The notes beneath the pieces were generated by a model. The model ran no database searches and was not told where the DNA came from. It saw only the letters and a list, made by a program, of their open reading frames with translations. Shown in pieces: positions 1-8,476 of a DNA stretch of 64,000 nt; position 1 is the first letter of the stretch; every line of letters starts with the position of its first letter. The DNA lies in the NCBI GenBank assembly GCA_016787665.1, contig JAEUUC010000011.1, positions 353,631-417,630 on the forward strand. Direction: 5' to 3'. A program made the position numbers and the translations under genes. This DNA is from Cyclobacteriaceae bacterium (lineage in GTDB: Bacteria; Bacteroidota; Bacteroidia; Cytophagales; Cyclobacteriaceae).

Positions 1-1
1 G

Positions 2-88
2 CGGGAGAGTGAACTTTGGCAGGCAGGCGCAGCTGTGCGGGCACTGCGTCCGGAAAAAGAAAAGGTGGAAGCCAGCATGATTAACTAA
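2..88 (+). CDS. C-terminal end of a truncated gene, possibly ketol-acid reductoisomerase
   Basis: An open frame enters from the left edge and stops with TAA at 86-88. It gives about 28 residues, including LWQAGAAVRALRPEKEK. The other two forward frames close quickly. The tail is too short for firm identification. Some Bacteroidota ketol-acid reductoisomerases (IlvC) end in a similar AGxxVRxLRPE stretch, and ilv genes often precede leuC in this phylum, so ilvC is the best guess. That rests on memory and context, not on a visible domain. Confidence 0.4.
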   Translation, partial: RESELWQAGAAVRALRPEKEKVEASMIN

Positions 89-192
89 CCGTTCACCCGG
101 ACTCTTTTCACGAACGATTGTAAGTCATTGAAATTTTTTTTCACGCACTTGAAAATCCGAAGGTCAGAATAATCGATATTCGTGTTGCCAAT

Positions 193-231
193 CAATCGCC
201 CTGCAGATTTCCTGCCGGGCGATTGCTGTTT
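193..231 (+). terminator. Hairpin with short T-run between the upstream gene and leuC
   Basis: CAATCGCCC at 193-201 pairs perfectly with GGGCGATTG at 217-225. An inner GCAG/CTGC pair (203-206 with 212-215) leaves a five-base loop. CTGTTTT follows. The shape fits a Rho-independent terminator. It lies about 105 bases after the upstream stop codon and 37 bases before leuC, so it could end the upstream transcript or act as an attenuator for the leu genes. I saw no obvious leader peptide rich in leucine codons. Confidence 0.55.
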
Positions 232-261
232 TAAGGCTTTTGTGACGAACTAACACTTGTT

Positions 262-1671
262 GTGAGTAACCGACCTAAAACCATCTTCGAAAAAATCTGG
301 GATGCCCACGTGGTAAAGCGTGCCGAGGGGTATCCGGATGCCCTCTTTATCGACCGGCACTTTATTCATGAAGTCACCAGCCCGCAGGCTTTTGACGGAC
401 TTCGGAAGCGCAACCTGCCGGTGTTCAACATCCAACGCACGACCGCCACGGCCGATCACAATGTGCCCACGAAAGATCAGCACCTGCCCATCAAAGAAGC
501 GCTGTCGCGGCACCAGGTAGAAACACTTCGCAAAAATTGCGCGGAGTTTGGTGTTGAGCTGTATGATCTGGGGCATCCCTATCAGGGCATTGTGCATATA
601 ATCGGTCCCGAACTCGGATTAACCTTGCCCGGCATGACCATCGTGTGTGGCGACAGTCATACTTCGACTCACGGGGCTTTTGGCAACATCGCGTTTGGTA
701 TTGGCACAAGCGAGGTTGAGCAAGTATTGGCGACCCAATGCATTCTTCAATACAAGCCCAAGACCATGCGAATTGAAATCAATGGCCAATTGGGCAAGGG
801 CGTGGTAAGTAAGGATATTATCCTTTACATCATTTCGAAAATATCGGCCAGCGGAGCCACCGGCTATTTTGTGGAATATGCTGGTGATACCATCCGCAAG
901 CTTTCGATGGAAGCGCGAATGACCATTTGCAACATGAGCATTGAAATGGGTGCCCGCGGTGGGCTGATCGCGCCAGACGAAACCACCTTTACATATATCA
1001 AAGGCAGAAAATTTGCGCCCATAGGTGCCGCCTTCGATGAGGCTGTAGCCAAGTGGAAAAAACTTGCAACGGATGAAGGCGCGAAGTATGACGTGGTGCT
1101 CACGTTTGACGCGGCCGACATCGCCCCGATGATCACCTATGGCACCAACCCGGGAATGGGCATCAAAGTGACGGATCGCATTCCCACCCCTGCCGAATTA
1201 AAAGAAATCAGCGCGCAAGCCTCGTTCACTAAATCACTTGAATACATGGACTTGCAACCGGGCGCCCCTTTGCTGGGCAAGCCCATCGACTATGTATTCA
1301 TTGGCAGTTGTACAAATGCCCGCATCGAAGACCTGCGGTTGGTGGCCGGCATGGTGAAAGGGAAAAAGAAGGCCGAAGGTGTAGAGGTTTGGGTAATACC
1401 CGGCTCACGTCAGGTGGAGGCGCAAGCCCGGCAGGAAGGTTTGGATAAGATTTTTGAGCAAGCCGGCTTCGAACTGCGCAGTCCGGGTTGTTCCGCTTGC
1501 CTGGGCATGAATGAAGACAAAGTGCCGCCCGGTAAGTATTGCATCAGTACCAGCAACCGAAATTTTGAAGGCCGTCAAGGGCCGAAGTCGCGCACATTTT
1601 TGGCCAGTCCATTAAGTGCAGCGGCTGCTGCCATTACGGGAAAAGTGACCGATGTACGCGAGTTGATGTAA
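262..1671 (+). CDS. leuC: 3-isopropylmalate dehydratase large subunit
   Basis: LeuC and LeuD together isomerise 2-isopropylmalate to 3-isopropylmalate in the cytoplasm, using a [4Fe-4S] cluster. The 469-residue length is normal for LeuC. The three cluster cysteines are visible: one in IGSCTNAR (about residue 349) and two in [11 protein letters not shown] (about 409 and 412). The N-terminal [12 protein letters not shown] is the usual LeuC opening, which supports the GTG start at 262. There is no clear ribosome-binding site, as expected in this phylum. leuD follows four bases after the stop, so the two subunits are very likely co-expressed. Confidence 0.96.
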   Translation: MSNRPKTIFEKIWDAHVVKRAEGYPDALFIDRHFIHEVTSPQAFDGLRKRNLPVFNIQRTTATADHNVPTKDQHLPIKEALSRHQVETLRKNCAEFGVELYDLGHPYQGIVHIIGPELGLTLPGMTIVCGDSHTSTHGAFGNIAFGIGTSEVEQVLATQCILQYKPKTMRIEINGQLGKGVVSKDIILYIISKISASGATGYFVEYAGDTIRKLSMEARMTICNMSIEMGARGGLIAPDETTFTYIKGRKFAPIGAAFDEAVAKWKKLATDEGAKYDVVLTFDAADIAPMITYGTNPGMGIKVTDRIPTPAELKEISAQASFTKSLEYMDLQPGAPLLGKPIDYVFIGSCTNARIEDLRLVAGMVKGKKKAEGVEVWVIPGSRQVEAQARQEGLDKIFEQAGFELRSPGCSACLGMNEDKVPPGKYCISTSNRNFEGRQGPKSRTFLASPLSAAAAAITGKVTDVRELM

Positions 1672-1675
1672 ACCC

Positions 1676-2260
1676 ATGAAAGAAAAATTCACCACACTGG
1701 TTTCCACGGGCGTTCCACTTCCTATCGAGAACATCGATACCGATCAAATTATCCCAGCCCGTTTTCTGAAAGCGACCACTCGCGAAGGTTTTGGCGATAA
1801 CCTGTTTCGCGACTGGCGTTATGATTCGGCACAAAACCCGATGGCTGATTTCGCATTGAATCAATCCCGCTATAGCGGAAAGATACTGGTGGCCGGCAAA
1901 AACTTTGGTTGCGGCAGCAGTCGTGAACATGCGGCCTGGGCCATTTATGATTACGGTTTTCGGGTGGTGGTATCCAGCTTTTTTGCTGATATCTTCAAAA
2001 ACAATGCCTTGAATAACGGGCTACTGCCGGTCGTAGTCAGCGACTCCTTTTTAAGGTCATTGCTGGAGACCCTTGAGCGCGAGCTCAACACTTCGATCAC
2101 CGTCAACTTACAGGACCAGAAAATCAAATTCAACGACCGGGAGGAGTGGTTTGAAATCAACGCTTATAAAAAAACATGCCTCACCAACGGGTACGATGAC
2201 ATTGACTACCTGCTGAGTTTGCGAAACGAAATTAAAGAATACGATTTGTCTCACGCCTGA
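1676..2260 (+). CDS. leuD: 3-isopropylmalate dehydratase small subunit
   Basis: This is the swivel-domain partner of LeuC. It is 194 residues long, typical for bacterial LeuD. The substrate-recognition loop [13 protein letters not shown] is present at about residues 82-94, and the N-terminal part shows the usual [13 protein letters not shown]. It starts with ATG four bases after leuC, and leuB follows ten bases after its stop, consistent with one leu transcript. Confidence 0.96.
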   Translation: MKEKFTTLVSTGVPLPIENIDTDQIIPARFLKATTREGFGDNLFRDWRYDSAQNPMADFALNQSRYSGKILVAGKNFGCGSSREHAAWAIYDYGFRVVVSSFFADIFKNNALNNGLLPVVVSDSFLRSLLETLERELNTSITVNLQDQKIKFNDREEWFEINAYKKTCLTNGYDDIDYLLSLRNEIKEYDLSHA

Positions 2261-2270
2261 TAAGGAATCT

Positions 2271-3374
2271 TTGAAAAAGAAAATCACGATACTGCCCGGA
2301 GATGGCATTGGCCAGGAAGTAACCCGCGAAGGCAAACGCGTGCTGGAAAAAATTGCCCTGGCCTTCGAACACCAGTTTGAATTTGATGAGGCGCTCATTG
2401 GCCACGCAGCCATTGAGGCCACGGGTAACCCGCTGCCGGATGAGACCCTGGCTAAACTCAAAGCCACCGATGCCATTTTGTTTGGTGCGGTCGGGCATCC
2501 AAAATATGACAACGACCCAACGCTGAAGGTGCGACCCGAGCAGGGTCTGCTCAAGATGCGGAAGGAGTTGGGACTCTACGCCAACCTGCGCCCTATCAAG
2601 CTTTTTGATGAATTGCTGGATGCCTCCAGTATCAAGCCGGAAATTCTGAAAGGATCCGACATCTTGTTTTTCCGGGAGCTCACGGGTGACGTCTACTTTG
2701 GAGAAAAGGGCCGAAGAGATGAGGGGCAGACGGCTTATGATCTGATGATTTACCAGCGATTTGAAATTGAGCGTATTGCGCACAAAGCCTTTGCTGCTGC
2801 CCGCACGCGCAAAAAGAAGGTGACCAGTGTAGACAAAGCAAATGTTTTGGAAAGTTCACGGCTGTGGCGACAAGTTGTAACCGAGGTGGCCAAGGGCTAC
2901 CCGGATGTGCAGCTCGAACATCAATTTGTTGATGCGGCCGCCATGAAATTAATCCAGAGCCCCAGAAGCTTTGATGTGGTTCTCACCGGCAACCTGTTTG
3001 GCGATATTCTCACGGATGAAGCATCCCAAATTGCCGGATCGATGGGAATGCTGGCATCAGCTTCGGTCGGTGATACCGTGGGGTTATATGAGCCCATTCA
3101 CGGCAGCGCGCACGACATCACCGGAAAAGGAATTGCCAACCCGCTGGCTTCTATTCTGTCGGCTGCGCTCATGCTCGACATTTCTTTTGGTCTCAAAACC
3201 GAAGCCCAGAGCGTTATTCGTGCCGTGGAGCAAACGCTGCAACAGGGCTTCCGTACAGCTGACATCGCCAGTGCCGCAACACAACACGAAAAGCTTCTTA
3301 ATACGGTGCAGATGGGCAATCAGGTGGTCAAGGAAATTGACCGAATAATGACTTCGAAATCAATAACGGTTTGA
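2271..3374 (+). CDS. leuB: 3-isopropylmalate dehydrogenase
   Basis: LeuB oxidises and decarboxylates 3-isopropylmalate to 2-oxoisocaproate with NAD+. The N-terminal [13 protein letters not shown], the substrate motif [14 protein letters not shown] and the metal-site region [15 protein letters not shown] are all present, and the 367-residue length is standard. The start is TTG (TTG-AAA-AAG). The next in-frame ATG would remove the nucleotide-binding opening, so TTG is preferred. leuA follows closely. Confidence 0.95.
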   Translation: MKKKITILPGDGIGQEVTREGKRVLEKIALAFEHQFEFDEALIGHAAIEATGNPLPDETLAKLKATDAILFGAVGHPKYDNDPTLKVRPEQGLLKMRKELGLYANLRPIKLFDELLDASSIKPEILKGSDILFFRELTGDVYFGEKGRRDEGQTAYDLMIYQRFEIERIAHKAFAAARTRKKKVTSVDKANVLESSRLWRQVVTEVAKGYPDVQLEHQFVDAAAMKLIQSPRSFDVVLTGNLFGDILTDEASQIAGSMGMLASASVGDTVGLYEPIHGSAHDITGKGIANPLASILSAALMLDISFGLKTEAQSVIRAVEQTLQQGFRTADIASAATQHEKLLNTVQMGNQVVKEIDRIMTSKSITV

Positions 3375-3391
3375 TCGTAAACAAAAAAACC

Positions 3392-4552
3392 ATGGCCGAC
3401 AAGATTCAAATATTTGACACTACCCTTCGCGATGGCGAACAAGTGCCGGGTTGTCAATTAAAAACAGAAGAAAAACTGATGGTTGCACGCGAGCTTGAAG
3501 CGCTCGGTGTCGATGTGATCGAAGCGGGCTTTCCGATCTCAAGCCCGGGCGACTTTCTCTCGGTAGTGGAAATATCGAAGGCCGTGAAAGAACCGGTAGT
3601 CTGTGGCTTGACCCGTGCCAAAAAAGAGGATATTGATGTAGCGGCAGAAGCGTTGCACCATGCTAAACGCGGCCGCATTCATACGGGTATAGGTGCTTCC
3701 GATGTGCATATCAAACACAAGTTTCGCAGCACCCGCGAACAAGTACTGGAGCAAGGCGTTTGGGCGGTTCAGTATGCCAAGTCCAAGGGCTACGAGGTTG
3801 AGTTTTATGCCGAAGATGCCGGCCGCGCTGACTTGCCTTTTTTGGCGCAGTTGATTGAAAGTGTTATCGCAGCCGGTGCCGATGTTGTAAACATTCCGGA
3901 TACAACCGGTTACTGCCTACCTCATTTGTATGGCAGGCGCATCCAATACCTGGTTGAGCATGTGAAAAACATTGACCGCGCGGTGATCTCCGTTCACTGC
4001 CATAATGATTTAGGCATGGCCACTGCCAATACACTTGCCGGACTGATCAACGGTGCTCGTCAGGCCGAGGTTACGATCAACGGGATTGGCGAACGAGCCG
4101 GAAACACTTCGCTTGAAGAAGTGGCTATGGCCATCAAAACGCATAAAGATCTGAACCTATACACCAACATTAAGTCAGAGCGCATTTTTGAAATCAGCAA
4201 TCTGGTGAGCGAATTGATGCGCATGCCGGTACAACCCAACAAAGCGATTGTCGGTCGAAACGCTTTTGCGCATTCCTCGGGCATTCACCAGGACGGCTTC
4301 CTCAAACATGCAGAAAACTACGAGATCATCAACCCGGCAGATGTGGGTGTGCCGTCTTCCTCTATCGTATTAACGGCCCGCAGCGGACGTGCGGCCCTGC
4401 GGCATCGTGTTGAGCAGCTGGGCTATCATGTTCAAGGAGAGGAGTTAAATCAATTGTATGAAAACTTCCTGCTGGTGGCCGATGAAAAAGGTAATGTGGA
4501 AAACGATGATCTGCACGTGCTGATGGCCAACCAGGCTGTATTGGCACGCTGA
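3392..4552 (+). CDS. leuA: 2-isopropylmalate synthase, short form without regulatory domain
   Basis: LeuA condenses acetyl-CoA with 2-oxoisovalerate, the committed step to leucine. [13 protein letters not shown] opens the TIM barrel. HCHNDLG supplies metal-binding histidines, and the [15 protein letters not shown] segment is typical of 2-isopropylmalate synthases. I chose ATG 3392 because it sits directly before the conserved barrel; a TTG at 3371 would overlap the leuB stop by four bases. From ATG the protein has 386 residues, versus about 500 for LeuA enzymes with the C-terminal leucine-binding domain, which appears absent here. A related Claisen enzyme (citramalate or homocitrate synthase) is possible, but the operon favours LeuA. 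A hairpin AGGGTG/CACCCT (4558-4563 with 4576-4581) follows the stop, without a T-run. Confidence 0.92.
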   Translation: MADKIQIFDTTLRDGEQVPGCQLKTEEKLMVARELEALGVDVIEAGFPISSPGDFLSVVEISKAVKEPVVCGLTRAKKEDIDVAAEALHHAKRGRIHTGIGASDVHIKHKFRSTREQVLEQGVWAVQYAKSKGYEVEFYAEDAGRADLPFLAQLIESVIAAGADVVNIPDTTGYCLPHLYGRRIQYLVEHVKNIDRAVISVHCHNDLGMATANTLAGLINGARQAEVTINGIGERAGNTSLEEVAMAIKTHKDLNLYTNIKSERIFEISNLVSELMRMPVQPNKAIVGRNAFAHSSGIHQDGFLKHAENYEIINPADVGVPSSSIVLTARSGRAALRHRVEQLGYHVQGEELNQLYENFLLVADEKGNVENDDLHVLMANQAVLAR

Positions 4553-4574
4553 TGTCCAGGGTGGCAATACCTGC

Positions 4575-5450
4575 TCACCCTAATGACCGCCAGAAATACA
4601 AAGTCGCGTAGGCCTCCCATCCTTTGTATTTCTTAAATAGTGTGCGAACCTGTTCAATAGTGGGTTTTGCCCTCATACCCTTCAGGTTACGAATGGCATT
4701 GTGCAGCCCGGCATCTTCGGCCGGAAAGGCCTGCGGAAATCGAAAGGTTTTCATCAACGCATAATTGGCTGTCCAATTGCCAATGCCTTTGATTTTACGC
4801 AACTCTGTTTTTGCGTCTTCAAACGGAAGTTGCCGGATGGATTCGGTCGACAGGCGACCTTCATGAAACGCTCTGGCCACCTCCACAACATAGCGGGCTT
4901 TTTGACGGGAGAACTGCAAAGGCAACAATTGCTCGGGCGCAAGCCGGGCAATGGTCGAAGGTTCAGGGAAAAGGAAATAGCGCTGCCCGCCATGTTCCAA
5001 CGAATGACCATACTGCTCAACAAATCGTTGCTTCAGCGTATACGCAAAACCCAGGTTTATTTGCTGTCCCAGTATTGCCCATGTGAGGGATTCATGTAAG
5101 TCCGGTTGGCCAACGATCCGATAGCCGTGGTACTGTTTCACCAGGCCGCCCAACAACGCATCTTTGCGCGCCAGCGCATAAAATGATTTCAAATCTGTTT
5201 CCAGGTCAAACCATTGAGCGATGTACTGGCCGATAAACTTTCGTTGCGACTCCGTAATTCCACCCGGGTAATGGTGAACGTCAAGAGCATTATTTCGTTC
5301 CTGTATCTCTACCAGAATCGGTTCCCGCTCCACCCCTATCGCCTTGCGGACAACCCCGCCCTCCACCCGATGCAGGATTTCGCGGGGCGACCGCAGCAGG
5401 AAGGTAAGGCACTCCGAAAAAGAGAATTCGCGTGGAACAGGGATAGTCAT
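4575..5450 (-). CDS. alkA: DNA-3-methyladenine glycosylase II (AlkA type, HhH-GPD)
   Basis: This enzyme excises alkylated purines from DNA. The C-terminal half carries the helix-hairpin-helix IKGIGNWTANYAL. The following loop FPAEDAGLHNAI contains the aspartate expected to be catalytic. The N-terminal part looks like the AlkA N-domain. I chose ATG 5450 (MTIPVPREF); the open frame runs upstream to 5582, but that extension is a cysteine-rich run unlike the family. From 5450 the protein has 291 residues, close to E. coli AlkA. It is divergent from an AraC-Ogt gene, so both probably belong to the alkylation response. Its 3' end converges on leuA with 22 bases between. Confidence 0.88.
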   Translation of the reverse strand: MTIPVPREFSFSECLTFLLRSPREILHRVEGGVVRKAIGVEREPILVEIQERNNALDVHHYPGGITESQRKFIGQYIAQWFDLETDLKSFYALARKDALLGGLVKQYHGYRIVGQPDLHESLTWAILGQQINLGFAYTLKQRFVEQYGHSLEHGGQRYFLFPEPSTIARLAPEQLLPLQFSRQKARYVVEVARAFHEGRLSTESIRQLPFEDAKTELRKIKGIGNWTANYALMKTFRFPQAFPAEDAGLHNAIRNLKGMRAKPTIEQVRTLFKKYKGWEAYATLYFWRSLG

Positions 5451-5591
5451 GGGTGCCGCCAAAGTAGCGAAACATGCGGAACATTGCCCGGATGGACGAC
5501 AAGAATGTGCGCTAACTCCGGGCACGGTCGTAATTCGGACGATAACCCAAACCATGAAAAGCGAACACTGCAGAAAGAGCAAGAATCAGGT

Positions 5592-5607
5592 TGAGCATGT
5601 ACGCTCA
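5592..5607. promoter_or_regulatory. Inverted repeat between alkA and the AraC-Ogt gene, possible operator
   Basis: TGAGC (5592-5596) and GCTCA (5603-5607) form an inverted repeat around a six-base spacer, inside the 219-base region between the two divergent repair genes. The neighbouring AraC-type protein is the natural candidate to bind here. This is pattern only; no known Ada box was recognised. Confidence 0.3.
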
Positions 5608-5648
5608 TACGCGGTTCTTTGACGCAACCATTAATCGCAACAAAAAAG

Positions 5649-5656
5649 TAGCTTTG
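5649..5656 (+). promoter_or_regulatory. -7 box TAGCTTTG before the AraC-Ogt gene
   Basis: The sequence matches the Bacteroidota -7 consensus TAnnTTTG. No TTTG -33 element sits at the usual distance; the nearest, at 5618-5621, is 27 bases away. If used, transcription would begin near 5661. That would exclude the ATG at 5658 and favour ATG 5670 as the start of the downstream gene. Confidence 0.35.
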
Positions 5657-5669
5657 TATGACACTCACC

Positions 5670-6518
5670 ATGAGCCATGAGGTTAACTATGCCCGGATAG
5701 CCGAGGCCATTCAGTACCTGGAGGAAAACTTTCAACGCCAGCCTGAACTGGACGAGGTAGCCGAAAAAGTCCACCTGTCGCCCTTTCATTTTCAGCGGCT
5801 GTTTACCGAGTGGGCGGGTATCAGCCCCAAACGATTCGTTCAATTTCTTACGATCGACTTTCTAAAGGAAAAAATTCAGGAAAGCAAAAATCTGGCAGAA
5901 GCAGCGGAGACCGCAGGCCTTTCAAGTCAATCGCGTGTTTACGATCTGTTCACAACCCTCGAAGCGATGACGCCCCAGGAGTACAAACAAAACGGCAGTG
6001 GCCTGCGTATTGAGTATGGCTTTCACGACACGCCTTTTGGGCAGGCCTTGGTGGGCGTTACGGAACGCGGCATTTGCTGGCTATCGTTCATAGCGGTTGA
6101 TCAGGAGGGGCGTTCCGAACTGGAGCGGATGAAACAACACTGGCATAACTCCCTGTTTCACGAGAATACAGAGCTTACAGGTATTTTGGCGAATCAGGTA
6201 TTCAATCCCCTGAACCGGGCTAAGCCGGGTGACAAACTTCACGTGCTCGTCAAGGGCACCAACTTTCAGATTAAAGTATGGGAAGCCTTGCTACGCCTGC
6301 CGCTCGGGTCGGTAGCTACCTACCAGCACATTGCCGGGCAAATTAATAGCCCGAAGGCGCTGCAGGCGGTCGGGTCTGCCGTAGGCAGCAACCACATCGC
6401 CTACCTGATTCCATGTCATCGCGTCATCCGGAAGGATGGCATACTGGGCGAATACCGTTGGGGTGCAACGCGCAAGAAAAGTATAATTGGCTGGGAAATG
6501 GCTCATCGACAGGCTTAA
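5670..6518 (+). CDS. AraC-type regulator fused to O6-alkylguanine-DNA alkyltransferase (Ada-like)
   Basis: Residues about 1-100 form an AraC-family helix-turn-helix region (YLEENFQRQPELDEVAEKVH, then LSPFHFQRLF). The C-terminal half is an alkyltransferase with the active-site motif IPCHRVI and the downstream RWGATRKKSI. It should remove O6-methyl groups from guanine onto its own cysteine and may regulate alkylation genes. It lacks the N-terminal zinc domain of Ada that senses methyl phosphotriesters. The reading frame allows ATG 5658 (286 residues) or ATG 5670 (282 residues); a -7 box ending at 5656 favours 5670. Its 3' end overlaps the convergent glycogen synthase gene by four bases. Confidence 0.88.
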   Translation: MSHEVNYARIAEAIQYLEENFQRQPELDEVAEKVHLSPFHFQRLFTEWAGISPKRFVQFLTIDFLKEKIQESKNLAEAAETAGLSSQSRVYDLFTTLEAMTPQEYKQNGSGLRIEYGFHDTPFGQALVGVTERGICWLSFIAVDQEGRSELERMKQHWHNSLFHENTELTGILANQVFNPLNRAKPGDKLHVLVKGTNFQIKVWEALLRLPLGSVATYQHIAGQINSPKALQAVGSAVGSNHIAYLIPCHRVIRKDGILGEYRWGATRKKSIIGWEMAHRQA

Positions 6519-8350
6519 GCACCGGCCGGTCCGGGCGCCTCGGTCGTGAGTTGGTACGCTTCTGCATAGTGGCGAATGAGATTCTGCCAGTCGAAGGCTT
6601 CCGAGTAGCTCTCCACATTGTTGCGCTGCATAATACGTTCTCTGCGGGTCTGCATTAAGAACTGGTACAGGTAGCCCGCCAGTTGCCGCGCACTCCAGTC
6701 AAACGTTCGCTTGCCACGTTCTACCACGTACATGCCATGTTTCTCATGGTCCGGAAAATTTTTCAGCAGGTAGTCGCCAAAACCACTGAGGTCGCTGGTG
6801 ACGGCCGGCACCCCGCTGGCCAGGCACTCCAGCGGGGTGTAACCCCAGGGCTCATAATAACTCGGGAAAATTCCCAAGTGGCAACCTCTCACAAACTGGC
6901 TATAGTCCATGCCAAACAACGGGCTGGTGGACGTAATGAAGTCAGGATGGTAGACGATTTTTACTTTGTCTTCGGCCCGGTTCATGAGATTTCTGCGCAC
7001 GAGGAAACTCAGGATTTCATCATGATCTTCCTCTTTCAGTTTATGCGTAACCACCAATGGCAATTTGTTGGTTTTCCAACTCTGAATGGTTCTGCGGTAG
7101 CGCAGTTTCCAATAATCGCTGACAAAGTCATTAAGCTCCGGCAAGCGATGATCCGGCCGGGTGGTGGATGCGTAAAACAATTCCTTCCCCACCTGCTTTT
7201 GAATGGCCTCGCAGGTTTGACGGATCTCTTCCATCATCGCCCGCGACTGCAGGGCTTCGGGCTTTATACTATAGTAATCCCGCTTGGTTACAAAAAACAT
7301 AACCACGGTCACATCCGCCTTCTCACGTTTCAGCCGTTCGTTCAAATGCCATAAGGCTTCCAGCGTCAGGTCAAATCCCTTGTTCTTGTATTCAAAACGT
7401 CCGGACGTAAATAAATAGATGGTCTTATCAAGATCGAAGGTGTAGCTCTGGAAAAAATGCCCCATCACAAACTGATGGATATCTTCTTTGTGTTGCACGT
7501 GCAGGTTTTGGAACTCATGCAACGCCTCAAAGCGTTGGATGTTGAGGCCATTGGGTACAATGGCATCAGGTTTGCGTTTGAGCAGGTGTTTGCACTCGCG
7601 TGCCGTAACCTCACTTACGGTGGTCATCACATCGCACATTTGTGCGGCACGGAATTCGATCGCCTCCTCGGTTATCACCCCGAATTTCTTGGACTCATCC
7701 TGGTGATTAAAAAAAGGCAGGTGAGCGTAGAAAAAAGGCGAGTTAATCGCCAGATGACGTCCCAGCTGGGTGGCATGCGTGGTGAACACGGTCTTCACCG
7801 GCAGGTTGTCGCGCCTGATGTCGAGAATGGGAAGTGCCGCCATCCATTCGTGGAAGTGCGCAATAATGGGCTGGTCGCCCCGCAGCTTAACAACTTCATC
7901 GATAAATAGCTTGGTGAGGTAGCTAAAGCCAATGACCTGGTTGATGAGAGGCGATGCGTTGTCTGAATTAACGCCATGATTTTTCCACAACAGGTACTTG
8001 ACTACCTCAAGGGCTTTGTCTTCAATGGCATTCGGATTAAGCAGTACCACGCGGGGTTTACCTGTGATGAGCCACTCGGCATATTGCACATCGTAGCCAC
8101 GCTTGCGCAGCACCGCAGCGGCCTGCCCGAACACATCCTGCGAATCATCCAACGGTTCAAGTTCCGCGAGTATGTTCTTATTCAAAAACGGCCCCACCAT
8201 GCAAAACGGGCCATTGGCGCGATCGGTCATAGCAGGCGCTTTGGAACGGATCACGGTATAAATGCCGCCCACCTGATTGCAAACTTCCCACGCTACCTCA
8301 AGTAACAGCGCTTTGGGGAACAGGCCGGTTGAACGGGATTTCTTTGGCAT
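6515..8350 (-). CDS. Glycogen synthase, eukaryote-type GT3 family
   Basis: The opening LLLEVAWEVCNQVGGIYTVI matches the start of animal and fungal glycogen synthases (GT3), which differ from the usual bacterial ADP-glucose GlgA (GT5). GT3 enzymes extend alpha-1,4-glucan from a nucleotide sugar. The C-terminal part has the acceptor/donor region FPSYYEPWGYTPLECLASG, with the glutamate expected in GT-B retaining enzymes. I chose ATG 8350 (MPKKSRSTG), giving 611 residues; the frame is open to 8395, but those 15 residues look non-coding. A glucan phosphorylase homologue lies 18 kb away, so glycogen genes are scattered here. The nucleotide-sugar donor cannot be read from sequence. Confidence 0.88.
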   Translation of the reverse strand: MPKKSRSTGLFPKALLLEVAWEVCNQVGGIYTVIRSKAPAMTDRANGPFCMVGPFLNKNILAELEPLDDSQDVFGQAAAVLRKRGYDVQYAEWLITGKPRVVLLNPNAIEDKALEVVKYLLWKNHGVNSDNASPLINQVIGFSYLTKLFIDEVVKLRGDQPIIAHFHEWMAALPILDIRRDNLPVKTVFTTHATQLGRHLAINSPFFYAHLPFFNHQDESKKFGVITEEAIEFRAAQMCDVMTTVSEVTARECKHLLKRKPDAIVPNGLNIQRFEALHEFQNLHVQHKEDIHQFVMGHFFQSYTFDLDKTIYLFTSGRFEYKNKGFDLTLEALWHLNERLKREKADVTVVMFFVTKRDYYSIKPEALQSRAMMEEIRQTCEAIQKQVGKELFYASTTRPDHRLPELNDFVSDYWKLRYRRTIQSWKTNKLPLVVTHKLKEEDHDEILSFLVRRNLMNRAEDKVKIVYHPDFITSTSPLFGMDYSQFVRGCHLGIFPSYYEPWGYTPLECLASGVPAVTSDLSGFGDYLLKNFPDHEKHGMYVVERGKRTFDWSARQLAGYLYQFLMQTRRERIMQRNNVESYSEAFDWQNLIRHYAEAYQLTTEAPGPAGA

Positions 8351-8476
8351 ACTCAATAAGTCAAAATGACGCAAACTACTAGCTACGGCAACCAAGATAA
8401 TGACATTATTTCATAAAAATATGAAACGACATAGGTGGAGTATAATTTGAGGAGTCACGCTTGGGGGAACAGCATT

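Noticed and set aside
4558..4581. AGGGTG/CACCCT hairpin as a leuA terminator.
   Set aside because: A real inverted repeat with a 12-base loop, but no T-run on either side and partly inside alkA; too weak to list as a terminator.
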